From the NCBI GenBank assembly GCA_963971535.1, contig OZ020593.1, forward strand, positions 34,878,576 to 34,942,575: DNA of 64,000 nucleotides. The letters are read 5' to 3'. The notes beneath the pieces were generated by a model. That model saw only the letters and a list, made by a program, of their open reading frames with translations, did not search any database and was not told where the DNA came from. The DNA comes from Notolepis coatsorum. Its lineage: Eukaryota; Chordata; Actinopteri; Aulopiformes; Paralepididae. The position numbers and the translations under genes were made by a program. Below are positions 54,434-64,000 of the stretch, piece after piece (the stretch's first letter is position 1; each line of letters begins with the position of its first letter).

Positions 54434-55388
54434 TTAACACTTTGGCATCCGCACTCTTGCAGCGATTTATGCCTCAGAGGACAGAGGTTTGTTTACAAAC
54501 CGATGTACTTTCTAAGAGCTATATATATAATTTATAGTATTGCTATCTGTCCATTCTCATTGTCACTTGAGTGCATAAACCGTGCCTTCATAATGGCTTA
54601 AAGAAAATAAAAATCCATCGGTTGGTTGTCATTTTATAGCGTCGTGAATATAAGGTTTATTGCGCTTTTCGTCTCTTCTTTCTTTCAGGAAGCTAGATAA
54701 TAGGCTAAACGTTGGCGCCGTTATATCAAACGCCATTTCTGCTGTATATATACGAATGAAATAAAACAAACTGCGTAGCATCCGGACTATTACAGAGCAT
54801 CTATGGATGAAATGGGGGCGGCGGGGAACGCCGATTAGTATTATTGATTAGCAATAGAGTGTGCGTTCAGGTAGCCAATGTCAGTGATCTATCACGTTAG
54901 GTTTTAAAACAATGTCCAATCCAGCTGTAATTTGGGGGAATAGTATCCTACCGTCAGGCCATGTGATCGCCGGCAGCATTTCTTCATTAGTCATCGGATT
55001 CTGGTAGATCGATATGTCCATTGGCTAATCATAAATCCCATTATTCCAGGCTGAAAAATGCGTTCGGTAATGTGATCAAAGATGGAGGGTCTTCGTTTGG
55101 AATCGAGGCTCATATGATCCGCCCACAGACTGTAAAAGATTTTTTTTTTTTAAATCCCTTCAATGATACTGCAGTGGAGCGATGGCGCCCCTAAGCGGAT
55201 CTGGCCGGTATTGCATGTTTCGAAAATCAAATATGTAGGTAGGTCATGGATCTCGATCGCGGACGTTAATAGCGTTATAAATATGGAATAAAAGAATAAC
55301 AACTTGCCACGAGTATATACGTGGCTCTGGTCCACAACGCATGTCACCGAAACACGTATATACTCGTGGACGGACGGCATAGTGTTAA
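54434..55388. mobile_element. piggyBac-like nonautonomous element (type P1), copy 2
   Basis: TTAA at both ends (54434-54437 and 55385-55388), 955 bp. Termini are ttaacactttggc and ggcatagtgttaa. It is highly similar throughout to 8298-9232. No ORF of note. Confidence 0.85.
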
Positions 55389-56182
55389 TGCAATGTTTGT
55401 TTGTTTACTACAGGACAAAGCTGTTCCCCTAGCAACGGAACAGCAACAGAATACTTTTAAAACAGAGGCCTTTATAAAAGTCCCCATACACACCGTGTAA
55501 CTGTTGCCTTGGTAACACACAAGGAGACACAGAGAAATCTTTTATGTATTGAAAATTGTGATATTGTGATTTCATGCTCATCAAAAGGGTCTGCTACTTT
55601 CTGTTCAAATACAAGATGGCTATGTTGGGCTCTCATTCACACCTGAGATGAGTGCACACAGTGTGGATTTAACACCAAATACCCCATTCAGACCTCAAAC
55701 GTGTCCTTGGTATTATGTGGCTCAATACCAGTTGCGTGTGTCTCAAAATAGTCGCATTCCAACTTGCAACTTGTAGAGTTCTGATGTGTGGAACCCTAGC
55801 CCTATTTCCTACTTACCATTTACCAATTATGTTTGTCAATTGGTAGAATCCTTTCTCAGCATGCTGTTCCTCCTACTAGTTCCTCCCGCTAGTTAGCCGC
55901 AAACTATCTGAAAGAAAGTGACATTTCAAACGTTTATTTCAACTTGTAAGACACTGAGGTTACCCTAATTTACAGTGACAACATGCTTACAAAACAAGAC
56001 ACAGTTTATCAGCAATTTCATACATATAGACACAATAAATAATAATAAATAATACAAAGTTATAAGTGGACACAGTGGTTAGAGATCATACTTTTAAATG
56101 CAGCAAAAGAAGGAAGAACTGTAAGAAGGATGATCAGGCAATGATCAACTGTATCAAAGGCTTTTGATAAAGGCTGAGGATA
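55389..56182. other. No gene; interrupted old repeat at the right edge
   Basis: No conserved coding sequence is seen. Sequence at about 56130-56170 (tgatcaactgtatcaaaggc) appears to continue after the LINE at about 57166 (gacagatttataaagagagc), forming a dispersed fish repeat that the LINE split. Confidence 0.4.
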
Positions 56183-57165
56183 AACGGGGCTACCGTGGAC
56201 AGGGTGAGCAGCTTCAAGTACCTGGGGGTCCACATCTCAGAGGATCTGACATGGACAACACTCATAGACTCAGTCGTAAAAAAGGCGAAGCAGCGCCTCT
56301 ACCACCTGAGACAGTTAAGGAAGTTCAGAGTATCTGGGAAGATACTCCAGTCCTTCTACTCCGGAGCTGTAGAGAGCATCTTGACTGGAAACATCACTGC
56401 CTGGTATGGAAACAGCACGGCACAGGACAAGAAGGCCCTACAGAGAGTGGTGCGCTCAGCCGAGCGCACCACGGGTATTGCACTACCACCCCTGCAGGTC
56501 CTATATAACAAGAGGTGCAAATCCAGAGCCTGCAGAATAATGAAAGACCCTCACCACCCCAACTACAGCCTGTTCAAGCTGCTGCGGTCAGGCAAACGCC
56601 TGCGAACCAGCAACTAGGACAGAGAGACTTCGGCTCAGCTTCTTCCCCCAGGCCATCAGAGCCTTGAACACTGAACTCTCCACACACAAGCACACATGAA
56701 CACACACACAACACACACACTGTACATGCTCACACACTAGCAGCCACTTTAACATGAGCACACACACACTCATGCTGCACACGCTCACACTTATGGTCAC
56801 TTTACAAAAGGAAAGGTCACTTTAAGAATAGTATAGTATAACTTGAGATTGTATAATATAGCATTGTATAGCAGTGTGTAAAGACCCAGTGCCTCATCCG
56901 TAGCTAACAGTGTATTGCACTACCACAGGACCTAGCATGTCCTACCATGCTCTGTAAATAACTCATGTACATATACCGATATGCCCTACTTTGTTTACTT
57001 GTTTTATTGCACAATGTCATTCTATTGGATTCTTATTATATATTACTATGTTATTACTATATTACTATTGTATTATGCACAATCGTTGCGGGCAAGACCC
57101 CCCACATTTCATTGTATACTTGTATGCCGTGACAAATAAAACTCTTGACTTGACTTGACTTTTGA
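56183..57165 (+). mobile_element. LINE family B, 5'-truncated
   Basis: It encodes the ORF2 C-terminal 140 codons (VDRVSSFKYLGVHISEDL to SGKRLRT), shifting frame near 56610 before the FFPQAIRALN equivalent. The 3' UTR and tail, tgacaaataaaactcttgac with repeated ttgac, follow. Confidence 0.85.
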
Positions 57166-57624
57166 CAGATTTATAAAGAGAGCAGCACAGTGTTTTCTAT
57201 TATCTAAAACTGAAATTGTGTCATTAGTAATCAATGTGGTTGCTGAAATTGTGCTGTGATTGGCTCTGAATCCAGATTGATGTGGACTTAGTATTGAGTG
57301 TTTACCAAGGTCTCAAGTATAAGCACGGTAGCCTGGAAATAGGAAGATAGTTGTCCAAATGAGTATGTTTAGTAATAACTGGGACAGCCAGTTTTATATA
57401 TAAAAAAAGGAATCTAAATCAAATTGTCCTCTCCAATAGAGCACTTAGGATCAATAGATTGCAAGGCACCCATTGCAAGGCACCAAGTACATCAATAAGT
57501 GAAAAGGGCTGAAAGGAGAAATGACAGACCACGGGTCGTGAACAATCAGTAACAGCATCAACAAGAGGGGGCCCTGTATAGTTTCTATCAAATAAATGAC
57601 CAGCCTCTGTGAAGTGCAACTACT
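57166..57624. other. No gene recognised
   Basis: The right half of the repeat split by the LINE (to about 57340), then unassigned sequence. Confidence 0.4.
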
Positions 57625-57955
57625 CATGCAATCAACAGTCATGTCTTGCCTCGTCTACTGCAATGCACTGCATGCTGGTCTGCCGACCACCAAGCCACTT
57701 CAACTCATTCAGAACGCAGCCGCCCACCTGATCTCCAACCTACCAAAGTCAGCCCATGTTACCCCACTTCTTAGAGAGCGGCACTGGCTCCCCATCGCCG
57801 CACGAATTGGCTTCAAGGTCCTCGACCTGGCATATTGTGCAGCGAAGGTATGACAGTACGAAAGACTGTACTATGTTACGTACAGAACTAGTAAATCGCT
57901 TTGGATAAAAGCATGTTCAGCTAAATTACAAAATGTCAAATGTAAGTGCCTGTTA
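57625..57955 (+). pseudogene. LINE RT C-terminal fragment with 3' tail
   Basis: The frame VMSCLVYCNALHAGLP, LQLIQNAAAHLISNL and LRERHWLPIAARI matches the post-palm region of a widespread fish LINE. The 3' tail tcgctttggataaaagcatg and aaatgtcaaatgtaa is typical of the same group (see 15185). Confidence 0.75.
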
Positions 57956-58127
57956 AAAGCATCAAATTGATTTCATATTGACATATACTTAATAATTAAT
58001 TATGAATATATATATACCTCTGCATACTATACTTGTCATCTGTACTTGTGTTCTCTCTCTCTTTATTCTTATTTTTAACTAAACTAAGTTTTATGAACTG
58101 TCTGAAGTTGACCCCCCCCCCCCCCCT

Positions 58128-59085
58128 TTAACACATTGACCGCCACTCACGTTGTACGACGGGTTTGCTGGTCATGCGAATTCTGCCAAGCCACGGCGTA
58201 CGACGTTATTGAGATCATATTAAATTTTTTCGCCATGGTATTCATAATTCCGCCACCCAGCCTCTGCTGAGACAGTGGGACTCTGCACAACAGTGCAACG
58301 CTTCAATACCGCCGCCTGGTGGATGATCGGGCGAGTTACAACCGGAAATGGATCTGGTGATCTCTGTGCATCTGGGAAATCCGTCCGGCAGTCATATATT
58401 GTTGCGGGACTCTAGATACACATCCGTGTATATGGATCGCTGCCATAACTCAATAATCGATATGATTTGGGCGTTTATTGCGCCATACAAACCGGAAATG
58501 GATCTAGTCGATCGACGTCAAATAAGTGGGATCTTTTTCCTCCAGTCTCATCGGAGAACGGTAAGAGGCCAGTAACGTTATTTTCAAGGCGATTGTACAT
58601 TTCTTTATTTACAAACCATCTGATCAATAAATCAAGCCATACTACATAAAGCATTTACTGACGATCACGGAATTATAAATGACCCCCCCCCCCCCCCACC
58701 GTTCATCCGCGCATGATGAGTCATAACGTTTAGGATCACGTACAGTTGAAATTTGTAATATAGCGTGTATCGGCAACAAACGGCAGTCGATAATCTATAT
58801 ATGCGTTTATGCCTATCACTCACGTTCTAGGACTTACTGCAGAAAACGATAAAAACATACTTATATTCTAGACGGTATTTTTGGAAGAATCTATGAATGA
58901 AAAAGTATAACGTTCCTACATCATGAACGATAGATAATCGATGTTGAATGGGCCATAGTAATGTCAATTTAGCAATACAATTTAAAAAGTTATAGCCCTG
59001 CAAAGAAGGTGAACATCTCCATAGGCTTAGACTGGTGGCAGTGATCATACATTGATGGATAGAAGCGTGGCAGTCAATGTGTTAA
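58128..59085. mobile_element. piggyBac-like nonautonomous element (type P2), copy 2
   Basis: TTAA at both ends (58128-58131 and 59082-59085), 958 bp. Termini are ttaacacattgaccgcc and ggcagtcaatgtgttaa, an exact 13-base inverted pair followed by further similarity. It shares interior sequence with 30927-31882. A C run lies at 58682-58698 inside; another lies just outside at 58112-58126. Confidence 0.85.
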
Positions 59086-59227
59086 CAGGGTGACATTGAA
59101 CAATCAGAAATTGAAACAAATATTACAGTATTACATAACAGTACTAGTATACATTAACTTTTTTGACTGTTTTTTTTCTTTTTTCTGTTTTATCTTGTAT
59201 GCAGCCTGCAGATGATTACAATAATAA
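59086..59227. other. No feature recognised
   Basis: Short AT-rich segment. Confidence 0.4.
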
Positions 59228-59470
59228 TAATACTAATAAATACAATTGTTATAGCGCCTTTCAAGAAACCCAAGATCGTTTCACAGTCAAGAGGGCTATG
59301 GAAAAGGGGCAATAGAGAAAGAGGGGGGGGGGGGTGAGGGCAGGTAAAGGGATAATGAAGCCTAAATCTAATCTAAACTAACTAGTGGGGAAAGCCTTGG
59401 TGAAAAGGTGCGTCTAGAGAGCTGTTTTGAAGGTGTCCAGGGTTGGGGCCAAATAACGACTTTTTAGGCA
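59228..59470. repeat. Dispersed fish repeat fragment
   Basis: The sequence ttatagcgcctttcaagaaa and cccaagatcgtttcacag matches a repeat commonly seen in fish genomes, probably the 3' region of a retroposon. I cannot name it with confidence. Confidence 0.45.
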
Positions 59471-59640
59471 CTATTTAGCATGCTTTTTGTTAAAAGTGTA
59501 GAACAGCAGGCCTTTGCACACACCCCACCTTCCTTCTCCTGCTAAATCAGGTGTGTTCTTTTTACGCAGCCTGTAGACTAATAGGCTGCCCATAAGATTT
59601 TGTTGTTTTCTGACAATACAGTTTAATGTAATCAAAAAAA

Positions 59641-60112
59641 GAATGTATCCACTTTTTCTCCTTATTTTTCTATGTTTCTCCCATCCCAATTTCGTATTGC
59701 CAATTCTCCCCTCCCCTGTCTTGAACGTTGCTAGACTATGCCTCCCACTGGTCGGCTGTGGGGAGGATAGAAGCCTTGCATCACGTGTCCCCTCTGGTAC
59801 ACGAGGAGGCAGCCTGTTGCATCTTTTCACCAGACAGCGCGGACTCTTAGTGGCGAGGAGTAACGCGTGGGAGGCTCACGCTGCCCCCGATACTTCCTGT
59901 CTCTGCTGTGCAGGCGTCACCCAACCGACCTGTAGGAGTCGCTGTCCACAACGTCCAATCCCCACCCATCGACTTCCACCCTCTACCTCTGTCAATTGAG
60001 ATAGTATGACGACTGGCCCAAGCCGCAGGAAATGCTGACACCGGGATTCGAGACCAGAGTCTCTTGCATTGGTGACGAGCGCAATCTCCGCTACGCCACC
60101 CAGCCGCCCCTC
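59641..60112 (-). mobile_element. SINE family S1, minus strand, diverged
   Basis: The tail (actttttctcc) is at the left and the tRNA-like head is near 60055-60110. The body matches the other S1 copies (taacgcgtgggaggctcacg, cgacctgtaggagtcgctgt). The B box is degenerate. Target duplications are not evident. Confidence 0.8.
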
Positions 60113-61269
60113 TAATCTAATATTTTTGTGATGTTCTGAAAACAATATCAGCTTTATAGAGCAGACATTTTCTTAATAAATTGTATTACTCGTTTACAAA
60201 TTCAAATTGGCCCATGTTCATGATTTTGTTTCTAAAGTCTACCATCTAACGAATTATTCATACATAAGAACGATAAATAGCCTAAATATGAAATGCTATA
60301 AGTAAAGGCTGCTCTCAGTATAGTAACAGAGATGAGAGATCAAAGATCTTGAGGAATCAGCCTTCCCACGCTAAAATCTTTACCTCTTTCAGGGGCTCCA
60401 GCGAACCCAGAAATATTGATGAATCGATAGCTACCAGCCATTCTTTGTTAGCTTCTATTGATTCACAATTATGACTAATGACTAATGGGGATATACAATG
60501 AGTCTCCCATGAGTATCCCATAACCTCTTATCTCAAGATCTGAATGAAAGTGGGCTGAAGGTGAAAGTGAGTCTCACCTTCACAGATTCATGCTAGTCCC
60601 ACGCAGGTTGGGGTCAAAACCATGCAGCCTTGTATAGATATGATTTGAGATAGATTTCACAGACATCTAGTGTACATTAATGTGTGATGAAGTGAGTAGT
60701 AGTAGTAGTAGTGGATCTAACACATGTTTAAACTTGACCTCAAATTACCTATTGTGCCCTATAGGATAATCAGAGCCTCATGAAACTTGACACACATGAG
60801 ACCAATATTAATAATAAAAAATAGTAATCCTGATAATAATTATAATAATTGTCTAGAGGTATTGGGGTGGCCTTTTAGAGTGTTTTTTAACTATTTAAGT
60901 TTAAGTTAGCCCACTCCTGTCTATGCCTCATCATCTCCACTTCTGTGTAGCTCTCATCATCTCCTCCACTCCTGCCAAGCCTTCAGTTTCCCTCCCCCGC
61001 TTGTTCTCTCTCTGGCTCACTCTCTTTCTCTCTCTAATTTCAGCAGCTTCCGGTTACCATATTTGGTCTTCTTCCTGTCCCCTATTCATCATGGTACATC
61101 CACTTCACCTGCTCAGCCTGCACAGTTGCCTTCAGTTCATCAACTCTGGTTTTCCATCCACTCACTGCCAGATTTATTGTTGTTTTTCTCATGTGCATTC
61201 AGAAGACTCTTGCCTACCTCACCTCTGGACCTCTGGCCAACTGCAGATCGGTTGGTCATTAAAGATTTC
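60113..61269. other. No gene; one (AGT)n microsatellite
   Basis: A short (AGT)n lies at about 60692-60712, and TC-rich DNA near 60990-61035. An open frame at 60923-61435 encodes no recognised domain and overlaps a hAT terminus, so I do not call it a gene. Confidence 0.45.
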
Positions 61270-61308
61270 AGGGGCGTGCACAGAAAATTTGGGGGCAGGG
61301 GCTCAAGC
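61270..61308. mobile_element. hAT terminal inverted repeat
   Basis: The sequence caggggcgtgcacagaaaat then ttgggggcaggggctcaa is a known style of hAT end (CAGGGGCGTGCAC). It is the 3' end of the element whose transposase remnant lies just to the right on the minus strand. Confidence 0.6.
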
Positions 61309-61382
61309 TACAAAAAAGGCACTGAACCCACCAACACGCACTAATCCCACACCATCGCCATTGATAATAACACACTTTAGAC

Positions 61383-61972
61383 CTTATTCTTATTATTATA
61401 GTCTTTATTCCAAGAACAGGAATTACAAAACATAAAACACATGCACAAAATGATACTAATTTAATTTAAATGAAATTGTAACCTCTATAATAAGGAAAGA
61501 AAAACAATGATAGGCCTAAAGGAATCCAGTGTTCAGTCTCTGTGATTCCGTTGAATGTCTCTTTCATTGGCTATCAAAAGAAGGTCAGAGAGCCTGTCTT
61601 CTCCACAGAATCTTCTGAGCTTGGTCTTTATGATCTTTAACTTGAAGAAGGACCTCTCCACTGTGGCTGTGGACACTGGCAGTGTTCCATAGGTTTTTAT
61701 CATATCAGCCAGGATCAGGAATAATGAGCTGGCCCCTGTTTTCCTTCAGCGTGGCAAGTGTCACCTTCATATTGTCGTTGGATGGGAAGCTGGTCTGGAA
61801 GACATTTAGCTCTGATTTCAGCTTATCCTTGCCCTCACATCATAGAAGTCACACAATGTGTGGATAGCTTGGTCAGCCTCAGGATTTGTGCTGCTTACCC
61901 AGTTAGCAGGAATGGTAAGGGAATGGAAGGACTGGATGATTCTGTCAGTAGCCATTTGATCATCATCCCCTT
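61383..61972 (-). pseudogene. hAT transposase C terminus (TTF/ZMYM-type)
   Basis: The minus strand near 61540-61690 encodes LPVSTATVERSFFKLKIIKT, then KLRRFCGEDRLSDLLLIANE and a stop. This is a clear hATC dimerisation domain of the TTF-type zinc-finger hAT group. A reversed AATAAAG near 61404 would be its poly(A) signal. Stops interrupt the upstream part. It is truncated at 61973, where a TTAA-bounded element begins. Confidence 0.75.
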
Positions 61973-62812
61973 TTAACTAACATGCAACGGCCCACATGTG
62001 GGCCCTCTTGAGGATGATTTGCCCACCGGCGCGACACGCCACTTTGGTGACCTCTAGCGGCTCGGTGTGCATATTCTTTAATACAATATATATATTAAAA
62101 CCCTATTTGTTGCCTGTCGAATGCCAAATGCGAAAATCTGTTCAGCGGTCCTCGAGTTACATGCCGATAGATATGTGAGGTGTGTGCCAAAGTCTTTAGC
62201 AGACTTAAAAAAAAATCAAGTACCACTCCTGACTACCGAGGCTCTACCTCCGTCAATCATTTGGCGATCTCAAAAATGATTGTACAGAGTTGTAACCAAT
62301 GAGTGTGGCCTTCCAATGATATCCCACGTGGGGATGAGTGAATTAGGGATCTAGGTGAAAAGTCACAAGTGAAAACAGGAAGTAAATGTTTTACCAAAAA
62401 TCGCTCTATATCACTAATTTCTGAACGGATTTTTATTAAATTTGGACGTGTACTACACAAGACTTCAGGCTATGGACCCAGGGTATTTCAGCCATACCAA
62501 TATTTTTGGAAATATACTTTTGGATATTGCAACTACTACAGAAAAACGTGAGTACACAAGTTCAACTGTGCGCGTTTTAACTAAAAACTATGCCGAGCAT
62601 GTTTTTCGTCTGGTGAAACACAGGACTGTGATCGTTAGAAAAACACGTTTCAGATTAGGTAAAATAGACATAGAATGTACCTGTGCAACTGTGTAGAGCG
62701 GGGATCAAAGTAAAAAGATGAAACGATCCAAAAATGACCTTTTTAGGTTTATGGCACTCAACGGTCGGTGCCCAGAAATGTAAAAAGCCGTTTTTGGCAC
62801 AGAATGTGTTAA
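61973..62812. mobile_element. Possible TTAA-flanked piggyBac-like element
   Basis: TTAA at 61973-61976 and 62809-62812, 840 bp. The right end (ggcacagaatgtgttaa) resembles P1/P2 termini, but the left end (ttaactaacatgcaacgg) is only weakly complementary to it. It abuts the hAT remnant. Confidence 0.35.
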
Positions 62813-63385
62813 CGTACATTGCCGAAAACATTCCAGGTGTCGGGAGCACAGAACCCAAAATCAGTTTCCCAAGTTCAGTGTGAAGTCTGGGGGATGGAAG
62901 TGTAAGTAAATCATTGGAGCAAGTATGATAAGGTCTAGACTAGGACCAGTCCAATAATGAAGTGATATAAGGGGGAAGATCTCAAATAATGGCGTCATAT
63001 AGAAATAGAGGCCAGTGCAAACCACATCTCTCTGCCAGACAGGACCACCCAACCTTATTGTACAGGATACAATGGTGAGTACTATAACTTTCACCGGTGA
63101 TCAAAAAGGTCTTTATTGCTAAGTAGTTTTCACATACAAGTATAATAGAATAGAATAGAATTATGAAATAAAAAATTATAGGCCAGGGCTGTACAACTGT
63201 AAAATAAAAAGCTGGAATAAGATACAAATTACGCTACTGTGTATACTACTAAGGTCTTATTCTGGAAAAACAGGTCCTATACAATAGGCTGGGTGTGGTA
63301 CAGGTACTTGTGATAATGATGATGATAGTGTTGTTGATGATGATGAACTAACTCTCTGTCTCCCCCTCCCCTCCTCTCTCCAAAG
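62813..63385. other. No gene recognised
   Basis: No conserved coding block is seen; GATGAT-rich simple sequence at 63315-63345. It may be an intron before the exon-like block that follows. Confidence 0.4.
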
Positions 63386-63660
63386 AATTGGAAAAGACCG
63401 CCTTATAGCACTCAACAGACACATGGCTGAACATGGCATGAGTGTGCGCACTAAGAATAGAGCGCCACGCAAGAACAAGCATTTCTTAAATTATGAGGAA
63501 ATCGAACAAGTAGTTCAATTCATATCCAACTATGCAGAAGACCATGCAATGCATCTACCAGGACGCCAACCAAACCAAAAAATAACTTTACCGGACAGCT
63601 GTTACCATCTTTCGTCACAAAGGCATCTGTGTGGCGTTTATACACTAAGGCAATGCCAGT
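63386..63660 (+). CDS. Exon-like block of an unrecognised protein
   Basis: From about 63386 the frame reads RIGKDRLIALNRHMAEHGMS, then FLNYEEIEQVVQFISNYAED and HAMHLPGRQP. The pattern of a basic segment, helix and a Leu-Pro-Gly-Arg box resembles uncharacterised fish proteins that I associate with transposon-derived genes. After ITLPD the homologous reading continues one frame over (LLPSFVTKASVWRLYTKAMP), so there is a frameshift near 63595. A donor-like ggtagg follows near 63660. Function unknown. Confidence 0.5.
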
Positions 63661-63773
63661 GGGTAGGTTTAAGCATTGTCAAATAAAAACAAGCTTGAAA
63701 ATTAAATGACAAATTCTGCTACATTGAGCAAATAGCGAAAGCTTGTCTCATGTCTTCTTATTAATCGTTCAGG

Positions 63774-64000
63774 CCAGCGAGCAGTGGGCCTGTCCACATT
63801 TAAGTCCCTCTGGAGGCAATTACTGCTTCATATCACATTGATGGCGAGGAAACCAGATTCCAGCTGCTCCGTGACGTCTATGTCCTGCTGCCTATAGATG
63901 GACTTCCTGTTCTGCCACCACCGGGACTGGACTCTGCAAGACAATACTATCTCTTCCACAAGATCAGAGAGTTCTGTGATGATGAAGCTCAAGACATAAC
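63774..64000 (+). CDS. Second exon-like block, continues beyond window
   Basis: Preceded by a cgttcag acceptor at about 63773. One frame (RAVGLSTFKSLWRQLL, about 63779-63826) fits as the continuation of the previous block's RLYTKAMP segment. A different frame from about 63805 (EAITASYHIDGEETRF, QLLRDVYVLLPIDGLPVLPP) stays open to the window end. I cannot decide which is real. It may be two overlapping signals split by a frameshift. Confidence 0.4.

Noticed and set aside
60923-61435. 170-codon ORF on the plus strand
   Set aside because: It shows no domain and overlaps a hAT terminal repeat and the 3' region of a hAT remnant on the other strand.
62369-62696. Short plus-strand ORFs within 61973-62812
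   Set aside because: No recognisable domain, and they lie within a probable nonautonomous TTAA element.

Overview
The window is a vertebrate nuclear genome segment, most likely from a ray-finned fish. The evidence is AT-rich intergenic DNA, long (TA)n, (TG)n and (CA)n microsatellites, tRNA-derived SINEs, several L2/CR1-like LINE families, DIRS elements, a Ty1/copia element, and many hAT and piggyBac-like DNA transposons. I see no bacterial-style operon, no CRISPR array, no rRNA and no complete host gene. Species cannot be fixed from the sequence alone.

Layout. 1-5 kb: little recognisable sequence, then the last coding exon of a PHD-finger protein (1935-2137), a hAT transposase remnant inside an inverted duplication, and a SINE. 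5.1-7.2 kb: a DIRS-type element on the minus strand reduced to one intact 552-codon gag-like ORF. 7.4-17 kb: LINE pieces, a TTAA-flanked piggyBac-like element, SINEs, and a LINE copy with an open reverse transcriptase ORF (13.1-14.4 kb). 17.5-19.6 kb: a probable 2.1-kb solo LTR containing a perfect 247-bp tandem duplication. 21.95-27.4 kb: a near full-length but frameshifted DIRS element (tyrosine recombinase, RT-RNase H, inverted terminal repeats and internal complementary region) on the minus strand. 28.5-30.9 kb: a minus-strand LINE with an endonuclease-RT deletion. 30.9-35 kb: a piggyBac-like element, two SINEs with target duplications, and LINE fragments. 35.7-36.9 kb: a hAT element with an 8-bp target duplication. 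38.2 kb: a nearly perfect 118-bp-arm palindrome. 38.8-41.9 kb: LINE fragments, a minisatellite and a 0.29-kb inverted repeat. 41.9-45.1 kb: a broken copia element with LTR and primer-binding site, split by a LINE. 46.8-51.5 kb: a hAT element whose decayed transposase gene is split by a 1.39-kb inverted-repeat element carrying two tRNA-like modules. 52.2-54.4 kb: an internally deleted DIRS derivative that keeps both ends and the circle-junction region. 54.4-62.8 kb: piggyBac-like elements, LINEs, a SINE and a hAT remnant. 63.4-64 kb: two exon-like coding blocks of an unrecognised protein family, running off the window.

How the parts relate. Almost everything is mobile DNA at different stages of decay, with insertions nested in insertions: a LINE in copia, a TIR element in a hAT gene, a TTAA element beside a hAT remnant, and a SINE next to a SINE. 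The most interesting signals are structural. Two otherwise different DIRS elements share a GGTTAT-N4-ATAACC palindrome at the circle junction. A DIRS derivative has lost every enzyme but kept all cis sequences, and a separate intact gag-like ORF stands without its polymerase and recombinase.
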